Source of the DNA: Aplectana chamaeleonis
Lineage: Eukaryota; Nematoda; Chromadorea; Rhabditida; Cosmocercidae
Reading direction: 5' to 3'
Length of the DNA: 64,000 nt
Assembly: GCA_029168955.1 (NCBI GenBank)
Contig: JAPDOI010000442.1
Location: 186,001 to 250,000 of the forward strand
The translations under genes and the position numbers were made by a program. The stretch's first letter is position 1; every line of letters starts with the position of its first letter. Under the pieces are notes generated by a model that ran no database searches, had not been told where the DNA came from, and was given only the letters and a program-made list of their open reading frames with translations. Below are positions 54,423 through 64,000 of the stretch, in pieces.

Positions 54423-57400
54423 GTGCCGAAAATTTTTGGGGTGTTCAGAAGTTTTTTCCCGATTCGGCTCGAAACTTTCAATTGACGGCGGTTATTTAGG
54501 GCGCTGAACGCGAATCTGAGGTCTGTTCTTCGCTAGACTCGGGGTTACCGTTGGTTACGCTAGGCATAATGCCTTTTAACTGGTGTAACCTACCTTATTA
54601 TTTGAAAATCGAGAAAAACGACCTCACATTTGTGTTCGGCGTCCCAAATACAATACCGGCCATAACTTCTGTCCCAAAGCGCGTCGGCGACGCGAAATCG
54701 CGTCGAAAACGCCGTTTCCGTTCGGAGTGGACTTTTTGAGAACCTGAAAAAACCATTCGATTCCTCTCGATGAGGAGATTGCGAGTATATGTTCGAACTT
54801 GAGAAAAACTCAAGTCTTCACATAGTTATGGCCTATTTTCCCTAAAAGAAGTCAAAATCTTTGGAAGTGGTGACTTTACGAATCTGGAAACACCGTTCGC
54901 TTCCTCTCGTCGTCCTGATTCCAAAAATATTATAATGTTTAGAAAAATGTTATATCTTGACATAGTTATGGTATATTTCGCCCACCCAAAGAGTAGGAAT
55001 GCTCTATCAACGGCGAAACTTGAACGTGAGCATCACCAGTATAGTTGTGTCGTAATTCTGACTTCAAAGCTTTCTCTGTACCTCGAAAAGTGCGAGATTT
55101 GACTCTTAATCTTTCTTAGTTTTATATGAACTCGGTTTTGGCGATGATCTCCCTTCAATTTCTCGGTTCTCCGCGCTCTCCACGCTATGGCTCCCCTCTC
55201 TCTGACGCACTCATCGCTGCCTGTACGGCCTCGCTCGAAGACGGTCCCCCAAAATCGAATAGAATTCGAGGAGCGGAGACGGAGTGGAGAGTCAGTATTA
55301 TGAAAGCCCGGTATCTGAAAGGCCAAAGGTCGAAATGGGAGAGGAGTAAACATCATGGGTGTTCTCTGAGATATTGCTATAGCGAGACGGAACGCTGGTC
55401 GACTCAGAAAAGAAAGCAGTTATCTGAACAGGTGGTCCGTATTGAATCAGCATCAAGAGTCAATCGGAACAGGAGTTAGCGTTATGGCTGGTTTGCCCCT
55501 GGTTTACTAAACCCTATTCTCACACTACGGTGAGTAATTCAGAGGTTATAGACCACCCAGCCAGCGCGCGCGGTCGCGGCGCGCACAGCATTGATTCGTT
55601 TCCCACTCATCATTGAGCACTCTTCCAGGAATGCGGATGTAAAATCATGTCATAAAAGAGAAGTATCGCATCCTCGTTTAATGAGAAAAATGCATTTTCA
55701 CCTAGTTGAGAAAAATCCTCCGTATTAGCTCAATTTGAAAAGAAATATCCAACAGTGTCATTCTGAAAATTCTCTGTTGTCGGTCAGTGATTCCGCGGCT
55801 ATAGACCACCCAGCCAGTGCGCGCGGCCGCGGCGCGCGCAGCTTTTATTCGTTTCCCAGGCGAAGTGTGTGACTCATCACTGAGCAATCTTCCGAGTATG
55901 CATGCAAGGAAAGTATCGAATCCACGTTTCATAAGAAAAAAATGCATTCTCACCCAGTTGAGAAAAATCCTCCGTATTAGCTCAATTTAAAAAGAAATAT
56001 CCAACAGTGCCATTCTGAAAATTCTCTGTTGTCGATCAGTGATTCCGCGGCTATAGACCACCCAGCCAGCGTATTTCGCGGCGCACGCAGCATTTATTCG
56101 TTTCCCACGCGAAGTGTGTGAATCATCATTGAGCAATCTTCCGGGAATGCATACAAGCAAATCCATATTAAATTTTCAATCTCACCTTCTGCATGAATTT
56201 CACTTTATACGCGGACTTCACGCGGTCATCCAGTGCTTTGCCCAGCTCGTCCGTTTGATCTTCGTAGATCATTTTTTTCTACTTTTCTCACAAACTTTAG
56301 CGGATTTTGTTATGTCTGTTGAAGTATTTTTTCTACCTTGGTACAATTGTGATTTTTGATGATAAAACGTGGATTCAAAACATTACTGGTACTGAATGAT
56401 GGCCGAAGAGTGCATAAAGATGAGTCACACCCTTCTCCGGGAAACGAATAAATGCTGCGCGCGCCGAGGCCGCGCGCACCGGCTGGGTGGTCTATAGCCG
56501 CGGAATCACTGACCGACAACAGAGAATTTTCAGAATGGCACTGTTGAATATTTCTTTTTAAATTGAGCTAATACGGAGGATTTTTCTCAACTAGGTGAAA
56601 ATGAATTTTTCCCACTAAACGAGGATGCGATACTTTTCTTTTATGACATGATTTTACATCCGCATTCCCGGAAGAGTGCTCAATGATGAGTGGGAAACGA
56701 ATCAATGCTGTGCGCGCCGCGACCGCGCGCTGGCTGGGTGGTCTATAGCCACTGAATTACTCACCGTAGTGTGAGAATAGGATTTAGTAAACCAGGTAAA
56801 CCTGGGACAAACCACCCATAACGCTAACTCCTGTTCCGATTCTCTCTTGATGATGATTCAATACGGACCACCTCTTCAGATAACTGCTTTCCGCCGACCA
56901 GCGTTCCGTCTCGCTATAGCAATATCTCAGAGAACACCCATGATGTTTACTCTTCTCCCATTTCGACCTTTGGCCTTTCAGATACCGGGCTTTCGTAACA
57001 CTGGCTCTCCAGTCCGTCTCCGTTCCTCGAATTCTATTCGGTTTTGGGGGACTGTCTTCGAGTGAGGCAGTGCAGGCAGCGAGGAGTGCGTCAGAGAGAG
57101 AAGAGCAATAGCGTGGAGAGCGCGGAGAACCGAGAAATTGAAGGGAGACCATCGCCAAAACCGAGTTCATATAAAACAAAGAAAGATTAAGAGTCAAATC
57201 TCAAACTTTTAAAGGTACAGAGACAGCGTAGAAGTCAGAATTACGATACAAATATACTGGTGATGCTCACGTTCAAGTTTCGCCGTTGATAGAGCATTCC
57301 TACTCTTTGAGTGGGCGAAATATACCATAACTATGTCAAGATGTAACATTTTTCTAAACATTATAATATTTTTGGAATCAGGACGACGAGAGGAAGCGAA

Positions 57401-58160
57401 CGGTGTTTCCAGATTCGTAAAGTCACCACTTCCAAAGATTTTGACTTTTTTAGGGAAAATAGGCCATAACTACGTGAAGACTTGAGTTTTTCTCAAGTTC
57501 GAACATATAGTCGCAATCTCCTCATCGAGAGGAATCGAATGGTTTTTTCAGTTTCTCAAAAAGTCCACTCCGAACGGAAACGGCGTTTTCGACGCGATTT
57601 CGCGTCGCCGACGCGCTTTGGGACAGAAGTTATGGCCGGTATTGTAACACCCACAGAGAAATTTTGAGCTAACTCTGAGATATTGATAAAGCTACCGTAT
57701 ACCTGCCGTTAGATACAGTAACCCAAGGAAAATTGATGAACCGATCACATATCTGTTTTAAGAAGTCCAAATAACCACTATGGAGAAGTTTTAGGGCGAT
57801 TTCGTCGTAGCATTCAGGAATTCATCAAAAATGGCCTTTGGCTAGCGAAATTTTCCCCATTTCGGGGCCAAACCAACCGAAATTCCTGCAAAATCAACAA
57901 ACGATCCTCAGATCTGTAATCGGCACGCAAAACAACTCCCAGAAAAGTGTTTTGAGCTAAATTCGAAACAATTTTTCTGAACGCCCTAGAACTAGCCACT
58001 AGAGTGCTGCTTTTCCCTTCAGAAAGCTATGAAAGAGCCTTCTTTTGGAAATCTCCTGTATATCTGAGGCATTTAGGAAATTCTGAAATGGATTATTGAT
58101 AGACAGGATCATAGCTACAACAGACAGAACATGGTTTTCTAAAACATCGGGTTGTAAGTA
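54423..58160. repeat. Dispersed repeat (copy 2), split by fold-back element
   Basis: The left part 54423-54650 and right part 57645-58160 match 14861-15500 in order (GGGGTGTTCAGAA, CATAATGCCTTT, CCCAAATA // ACACCCACAGAGAAATTTTG, CAAAACATGG-like end). Confidence 0.72.
54651..57644. mobile_element. 3-kb fold-back (palindromic) element at a TA site
   Basis: It starts CAATACCGGCCATAACTTCT and ends with the complement; TA lies on both sides (54649-54650, 57645-57646). The arms are about 1.2 kb each (54651-55868 against 56437-57644) with high similarity. The left side carries a roughly 252-bp tandem repeat (start points near 55548, 55800 and 56052, TATAGACCACCCAGCCAG), the right arm two copies. 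No transposase is recognised. It looks like a giant non-autonomous DNA element of TA-targeting type. Confidence 0.9.
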
Positions 58161-58490
58161 AAGCAACTCCTAGTTAGCGCTGGTTATGGTTATGGATATT
58201 GTAGCCTACACTGGCCAACAGAAGAGCTCGATATCCTATTTTCACTGGGAGGTGATTGTGAGGAGCAACGAACCCGCCCATTTGAATTCGTTGATTTACT
58301 ATATAACCGGTCCATCGGTTTCAACGGAAATTTTCGCGAAAGTGGTTGGGACTGCCATAGTGCATGGCCTCCCAAGCAGGGTAAGGCATGCCCTGGTTAC
58401 CGGTCTTTTGGAGGTGCGCCCCCCTATCCAAATTGGGAAATTTTGCGCCCCCCCCAACTTATCAAAGATGTTTTTTCATTATCTGACGCT
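58161..58490. other. Unannotated spacer
   Basis: A short frame at 58186-58536 is not recognised. A C-run lies at 58448-58455. Confidence 0.4.
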
Positions 58491-58765
58491 TTGCGGCACC
58501 ATGCATACCACGGCTACCCGGCTGATCGATACATAAGACTTGCACATAGAACTTATGAAGTCTCGTTCTCAACTTCAACGGGACTAATCGACCTGGCACT
58601 CAGGCAGTAACTTTTCGTTGTGATCTTTTTCCAAATAATATCGATTAATCGCTTAGCGGCACCAGGTATGCCACGGCTACCCGGCTGATCTCGGCTCTAA
58701 TGGGATCAATCGACCTGGGACTCGGACAGTAACTTTTTTCTGTTATTCTCTTCCAAATAAGCACT
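58491..58765. repeat. Imperfect tandem duplication, ~165-bp period
   Basis: GCGGCACCATGCATACCACGG...CTACCCGGCTGATC recurs as GCGGCACCAGGTATGCCACGG, each followed by AATCGACCTGG.ACTC and AGTAACTTTT and by TCCAAATAA. Confidence 0.85.
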
Positions 58766-58898
58766 GCACCAGCCCAAGCCGGAAAACTCGCTTAGCCATC
58801 TTTTTCAGAAGCACCAAGTCAAAACTGCGTTTTTTCGCGAATTTGACGCCCCGGCAGACACACTCAACGTCCTTAGTTCGGCCGCAAAAGGTCCGCGA

Positions 58899-59123
58899 TT
58901 GAAACTAGGCTCGGTTAATGGGAGGTCCGTGGAGACAAACTTATTGGAGTGTGTCAACCATTGGTCACATATTCTTGATGACAGCAGTGCATGTGACAAT
59001 GTAAATTTGGACTTTACCAAAGCTTTCGATAGGGTCAGTCATCGAAAACTGATGCACAAAATCGAAAAACTATATGCTTTCACCCACTGCTCCGACATTC
59101 GTTGGCGACTAGCCTCAGACTAA
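58899..59123 (+). pseudogene. Reverse transcriptase fragment of another non-LTR element
   Basis: Encodes ETNLLECVNHWSHILDD and then VNLDFTKAFDRVSHRKLMHK, the RT palm motif with its catalytic Asp. Both ends are lost. The wording (LDFTKAFDRVSH) differs from the nested LINE family ([12 protein letters not shown]) and from RTE (LDFEAAFDSPH), so this is a third LINE lineage, probably CR1/Jockey-like. Confidence 0.75.
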
Positions 59124-60286
59124 ACTGGGAATCGCCGACGAACAAATCAGCGATTCGGCCAAAATGTGGACTAAAAATTCACCATATGGGTGATGGTTTA
59201 GCCTCCGCTGGTGAAAGTTGGGGGTGATTGTCGCCAAAACACTCGCCGAGAGCCGACTTTGGCGACAGTCGCCTTCTTTAATTCTAGAATCGCCCTAATC
59301 CTTCACGTACTGGTGAACTTCTAGCTATTTCCATTGCCCGAGCTGGTGAGAAATGAGGGTGATTTTCGCCGGAATCAACGCCCCACCCTTCAATGGCAAA
59401 AATCGCCCTAATTTCTTATCTTTTTCTCCCCGAATTTTCGCCTATTGGCCTATTACAGGCCAATTACAATGGCGTTTATAGAACTCACGTTCTATAATCG
59501 CCTCAAGCATCACACCAATTTGTTAATGCATATTTATCGCACGTCTCATATCCAACAACTAGTGTAACAAAATAAATAAAAGTACACGTAAGCGTAGAGA
59601 TATCTCCAGAAAAGGTAGAGACACATTGAACATAGAAAAAATGAAACCGGAGTGTGCTAGGTAATGCCCAATACGCGTTTTGAGAGCAAAAGGCAGCAGT
59701 GATGATTTTACATCGAAAACGGCCATGAGACATGGAACTATGACGCAGGCAACGAACTTGCGCAATTTTGAGTTCTTCGTCTCCAAGGAACTGAACGAAG
59801 AACAGAAAATGATGAGTTTTGTCGAGCGAGTTAGTGATTTAGATCTGGGCGAGAATCTTTAGCAGCTGAGCAAAGAACGATAGTGAGTCTTCGAGGTAAA
59901 GAATTTCAAACTGTTACAGCAATCATTCACGTTCCTCGCCTGAGGTCCGCAATATTGGGTAAAGGACGCCAAAGACGCAACATTGCAGACGAGTCCCTAA
60001 TCCACGCGGCAAGCGGCGACAATGTCATCGCGGGACGTTTTCATTCCGCTGGTGTATAACTACGGCCCTACTCCATCTCAGTCACCCTAGGTCGGTAGAT
60101 GATGTTGGCGAGAGCATGTGGTCGACTTGTTTGTATTATTTCAGTTGACCTGACGACGGCCCATGCCCGAAACGTGGCCAATGAAAGGTTCAACGGACGA
60201 GCTCCAACTTCTACCAGTCATAGTACAAAAAAATGAAGTGCTGAAGAGAATGTTTTTTTTTCAAAATTTGGGTTGGAGCGCTTCAA
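59124..60286. other. Intergenic, no gene recognised
   Basis: 59130-59420 has irregular repeats of GTGATT.TCGCC and TCACCATATGGGTGA. CTGACGACGGCCCATGCCCGAAAC at 60146-60169 resembles a hammerhead core but lacks a permitted cleavage base. No coding sequence is supported. Confidence 0.45.
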
Positions 60287-60771
60287 AGGCACAGGACACC
60301 CAAAATTGTTTTTTTTTTGTTCCGTGCTTATCTTGGAGAGAAGCATACGCTGAACACAATGGTGACCCTGAAATCGCTCAAGGGCCCTTACAAGCGGAGT
60401 TATGGCTCCTTGAAGTTGACATTACATTGAGGGCGGGAATTTCGTGGACGAGTTGTCTTGGGCCTGTATTTCTTTTCCTTCTCAGCCGCTGTGCTAGAGC
60501 AAGACAGAATGAGGAGACAGAGCGGCAAGGGAGTGAAGAACGATGACGCGGTTGAAATTCACCCGTCCATCTAGCCGCTATCGAGTTCGAAAGCCAGGAA
60601 GTGGGTTTGGGTCATGATGGTGAACGAAGGGGGTAGGGTCCGTGGTGTTCGCTTCTATCTCGCTTATTTGGAAGAATTGAGATCTCGTCCTCGGCGCGTG
60701 TTATACAGAAGGGGTCTACTATACAATTACAGGAAAATCTCAAAATTCATCTCTGAGGGTGTACTGTGCCT
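60287..60771. repeat. TTAA-target MITE (AGGCACAGGACACCC type)
   Basis: Left end AGGCACAGGACACCC, right end GGGTGTACTGTGCCT, TTAA on the right (60772-60775), TCAA on the left. A further lone right end (GTTCTGCGCC then TTTAA) sits at about 60850-60866. Confidence 0.78.
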
Positions 60772-60975
60772 TTAAATAATACCACTGTGATCAGCGTGTG
60801 ACTCTGTCCAGGATAAGCATGGAAACTGAAAAATATTCTCCGTTCTGTGGTGTTCTGCGCCTTTAAAGCAAGTTCTAGGCAAGAGACAAGAGACCAATTT
60901 TACCCATTCCGCCCTTTTTCCCTATGTTAGTAGCCGTATAGAGACGTGTATTCATGGCTTACAATTACTACAAAC

Positions 60976-61273
60976 CAGGGATGAGCGGAGTTCCGCGTTT
61001 CGCGTTCCGAAACCCGCAGTTTCGCGCATTTTTGGCGTTCCGCGTTCCGCATTCCGAAAACCGCAAAACGCGCCGCGGAATGCGAAAATATCGGATCACC
61101 TGGGAGAAAGAAAATATCAGATAACTTCTGAATTTTTCTGCGTTTTGCGTTCCGAAACCCGCATTTCCGCGCATTTTCAAGCGTTTCGCGCCCGATTTCC
61201 AAAACCCGATAAAAGAATTTTAGTTCCGAAACCTGATTTCCGAAATTTCATAATTTTGTTCCGCTCATCCCTG
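60976..61273. repeat. hAT-type MITE, 298 bp
   Basis: 14-bp perfect ends CAGGGATGAGCGGA / TCCGCTCATCCCTG and an 8-bp TSD CTACAAAC (60968-60975, 61274-61281): the classic hAT signature. The interior is made of CGTTCCGAAACCCGC-like repeats. Confidence 0.92.
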
Positions 61274-61674
61274 CTACAAACCAAACAAAATTGTAATTTA
61301 GCACCCGATCGGCTTCGTACCATCACATTGCCACCGTAAATTATGTCCGACTCAAATGTTCCATTCAATGTCAGAATTGGTTGACGGCCTAACCGTTATC
61401 CAAGACACTACCATCATCGTTCAAACACGCTAAAAAACCAAAAAATCACCGCAGGTTAGTCGATGATCGAGCCTACCAGAGAATAAATGAATGAAGATTT
61501 TGTGAAGTCTACTGTAAAACGTACTTCACCTTTTACAACTGCTGGATCCGTATTTAGCGTTGTCTACACAATAACCCCACCTCCCCATATTAATTTTGAC
61601 CAGAAAGATTCAGCAGAGTTACAGCGGCCTGAATGCACAGGTTTGAACTGAAGTCGAGTAGTAGACGCGTCATA

Positions 61675-62443
61675 GGCAGTGCCTACGATAAATTTCATCT
61701 GGGGTGCGTTCCAAGAAGATTTCCACGGGAGGAAAAATGAATCTGATAAGAGCCGACCAATGATAGATTGAGAGACCGCATGAAATGAGCCTATCTGTTA
61801 GACTATCATTCGTTATATCTTATCAGACCCATTTTCCTCCCATGGAAATCTTCTCGGAACGCACCCCAGGGGTGCGTTCCAAGAAGATTTCCACGGGAGG
61901 AAAAATGAATCTGATAAGAGCCGACCAATGATAGATTGAGAGACCGCATGAAATGAGCCTATCTGTTAGACTATCATTCGTTATATCTTATCAGACCCAG
62001 TTTACTCCCATGGGAATCTTCTTGGAACGCACCCCTGTTTTCCGCCGGAAATCGAATGGCCGGGATGGAGTCGAGGAAACGCACAAGAACAGGCCCGAAA
62101 CAGCCCTAATCTGCGCTGAAAATCGCTCGCTAGTCCTTTCAGCTCGCGGTAGAGTTTTCCGTGGAGGAGTTTGGTCCACGTCAACGGTTTGGCTTCTCCA
62201 CACCTCTATTTGCATTAGAGCCCGAGCGCGCATATTATCAGCATTGGAGCGCGTGAGCGCATTAACAAGCGCATTTACCGCGCAACTCTTCCAGCAGCGA
62301 TGTTTCCCCTCGAGGAGCGACGCCCACTCTCGCGCTTTTTCATACTTTCCTGCTGTTTTTCTTCATCAAGGGCACATTCCGGCATCAAACCTTCGATTTC
62401 TGGCCGAAACTAGGCAACGATTTTTATCGTGGACACCGTGTCT
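61675..62443. repeat. TTAA-target MITE (AGGCAGTGCCTACGA type) with a nested tandem pair
   Basis: Left end AGGCAGTGCCTACGATAAAT (the TTAA before it has decayed), right end TTTATCGTGGACACCGTGTCT before TTAA (62444-62447). Without the nested pair at 61701-62038 it is about 430 bp, the usual size of the family. Confidence 0.78.
61701..62038. repeat. Tandem pair of palindromic 168-170-bp elements
   Basis: Units 61701-61867 and 61869-62038 are nearly identical, separated by one A. Each begins GGGGTGCGTTCCAAGAAGAT and ends with the near complement (ATCTTCT.GGAACGCACCCC). Confidence 0.93.
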
Positions 62444-62447
62444 TTAA

Positions 62448-63067
62448 GGAAGCATTTCATAAGCATAATACAAGCTCATGGGTTTGCCCTCAAATTACTT
62501 ACTGTGTGGACATTGTCTGCATCAACCAAACCCACGGAAAAAATCACAATCGTTCAAAAAGGGAGCATTCAGATCTGCTAGTCGCGACTCGCATAAAGAT
62601 GTAGCTGCCTGACTGCGTGACGTTACTAAATATTCAAGATCATAAAATTTAATTAGAAAGTTAAGGAATTTCAGGATTTTAAATTCCGCTATGCAGTTAC
62701 GGATATCTGCTGTTGCAGCACGCAGCACTATAATAATCATGCTTGAGACAAGGGATGGTCACGCCGGGACCTGATGGCCCCAGCAAGATTATCATCGTGC
62801 TGCATGTTGCAACAGCGGGTGTCCGCAATTGCTGAGAGGAGTTTTGCTCCGATAAGAGTGGAGTGTGCCTACCGCAGCCATGTCATAATTCCGCCAAGTC
62901 CATCGCGCCATAGTGTCCCCCCCCTTCCCACATAGCACCCTCATCAGCAGGGCTGTGCGGAACTGTTCCGTTTCCGATTCCGTTACCGTATTTCCGGTGT
63001 TTTTTCGGGCTGTTCCGTTCCGCTTCCGTTTCCGACGTTTTGTGCCCGGAAACGGAAGAAGAGAGTG
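62448..63067. other. Intergenic with CAGGGCTGTGCGGAAC repeat at 62950-63060
   Basis: TTCCG-rich repeat (CGTTTCCGATTCCGTTACCG) after CAGGGCTGTGCGGAAC, a possible hAT-type end. No gene. Confidence 0.5.
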
Positions 63068-63483
63068 TTAGGTGTTATTCATACTCCTCAACGCCAGAGC
63101 GGTAGGCAAGGGACGCGCGGGCATAGCGTTAGAGTATGAATACTTTCTACTCGCGTCACGCGCTTGCGAAGACTATGAATATTCCAGCGGCGACGCCTCG
63201 GCTGAGCGAAAAAACGGGCCTTAATTTCTTCAAACAAGCAAATTCTGTACATGCGTTCACCATCACTATAGCAGAGGATAGTAATGGATTCAATTCTCAT
63301 GAATTGGAATGAAATCGATGATGGATGAAGAATGAAAGGGAAGAAAAAGTCGTCACGGCCGTCGCCGCCATGGCGGAGCGGGCGTAACACGCGTGCCGCG
63401 CGGGCGTGGCGTCAGGCCATTCATACTTCTACGCAATGCCCGCCCGTCACGCGCTGGCGTTGAGGAGTATGGATAGCGTCTTA
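63068..63483. repeat. MITE, CATACTCCTCAACGCCAG ends, ~416 bp
   Basis: Inverted ends TTAGGTGTTATTCATACTCC and GGAGTATGGATAGCGTCTTA, extended by TCAACGCCAG / CTGGCGTTGA; rich in GGGCG/CGCGC. Confidence 0.82.
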
Positions 63484-64000
63484 CGCGGGTAATGGTAGTG
63501 GGTCTAGGCAATGGTGTTTGAACGCATCATGAGGGGCTGGAAATCACTTTCGAATCCTTGTGTTCAGTCAAATATCTGAGCCTGGCCGAGATCCTTGACA
63601 AAGTTCGGGGTTTTAAAATTGAGCCCCATAGAGTGATGAAACAAAATAAGCGTGAAAGAATTCTGACCGGTTTTTGGGGGGATTTGTAAACAGCTTTTTT
63701 CTCCGAGAATGATTTTTCTGAGGCTCTTCGCTAAAAGTCTTCCTATTCGTGTGTTTACCTCTACAACAACAATAAGAATCTGGACACGGTTTTCTGCACT
63801 TACAGCCTGTCTTCCAGGGAAGAGCCTCGACGGAGGCAGGTGGCCACGGGCAGAGGCACTCTGTGCTTGAGGCAGATAATAAGTGAATTTTCCTATTCTG
63901 GCCGATGAGTTTTCCTGTATTTTTTTGAATGTAATTCTGTGGTACTAGCTCCGGTACGCAGTTAAGGTTTAAACTTAAATCTAAGAAGTCGTCGGTGAGA
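63484..64000. other. No feature recognised
   Basis: No open frame, repeat pair or RNA gene was supported. Confidence 0.5.

Noticed and set aside
60146..60169. A functional hammerhead ribozyme
   Set aside because: The core boxes are present, but the cleavage base would be G and the surrounding sequence shows no element.

Overview
This is eukaryotic, almost certainly nematode, DNA, and probably from a strongylid such as a hookworm. I infer this from very short introns (53-80 bp) with TTTCAG-type acceptors in the one recognisable host gene, and from the mix of RTE, CR1/Jockey-group, Penelope-like and Tc1 elements; I cannot name the species. The window holds one convincing host gene, a class I histone deacetylase of HDAC3 type on the + strand (2293-19861). 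Nine exons are visible and run through to the stop codon. The first exons are not in the window or were not recognised.

1-14 kb: after the first visible HDAC exon comes an 11.6-kb intron. It holds three copies of one ~3.45-kb non-LTR retrotransposon family, nested one inside the other and all antisense to the gene, each insertion bounded by a target-site duplication (TSD). A Tc1 transposon lies beside the nest. 14-20 kb: the other eight HDAC exons, with small elements in the introns. 20-30 kb: intergenic DNA with palindromic MITEs (short non-autonomous DNA elements), an RTE retrotransposon inserted into a MITE, and an 860-bp minisatellite of alternating 21-bp units. 30-39 kb: mainly MITEs, several of them targeting TTAA and some nested. 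39-46 kb: a Penelope-like element (RT plus GIY-YIG) with inverted ends and a hammerhead-ribozyme-like motif, repeats carrying TATA boxes, and a second, deleted RTE copy. 46-53 kb: another full-length copy of the 3.45-kb LINE, interrupted by three TTAA MITEs and one 1.65-kb inverted-repeat element. 53-64 kb: weak exon candidates, a 3-kb fold-back element at a TA site, an RT fragment, a hAT-type MITE and more TTAA MITEs.

The LINE copies can be compared with each other, so they act as internal empty sites. Several insertion sites and TSDs can therefore be read to the base without outside data. The most notable features are a 2A-like motif (GVERNPGP) near the N-terminus of the LINE, a start codon about 9 nt from the LINE 5' end, a TTAA-specific MITE group with AGGCA ends, and the Penelope ribozyme-like motif. 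All retroelement reading frames have stops, frameshifts, deletions or truncations. They are called as decayed copies.
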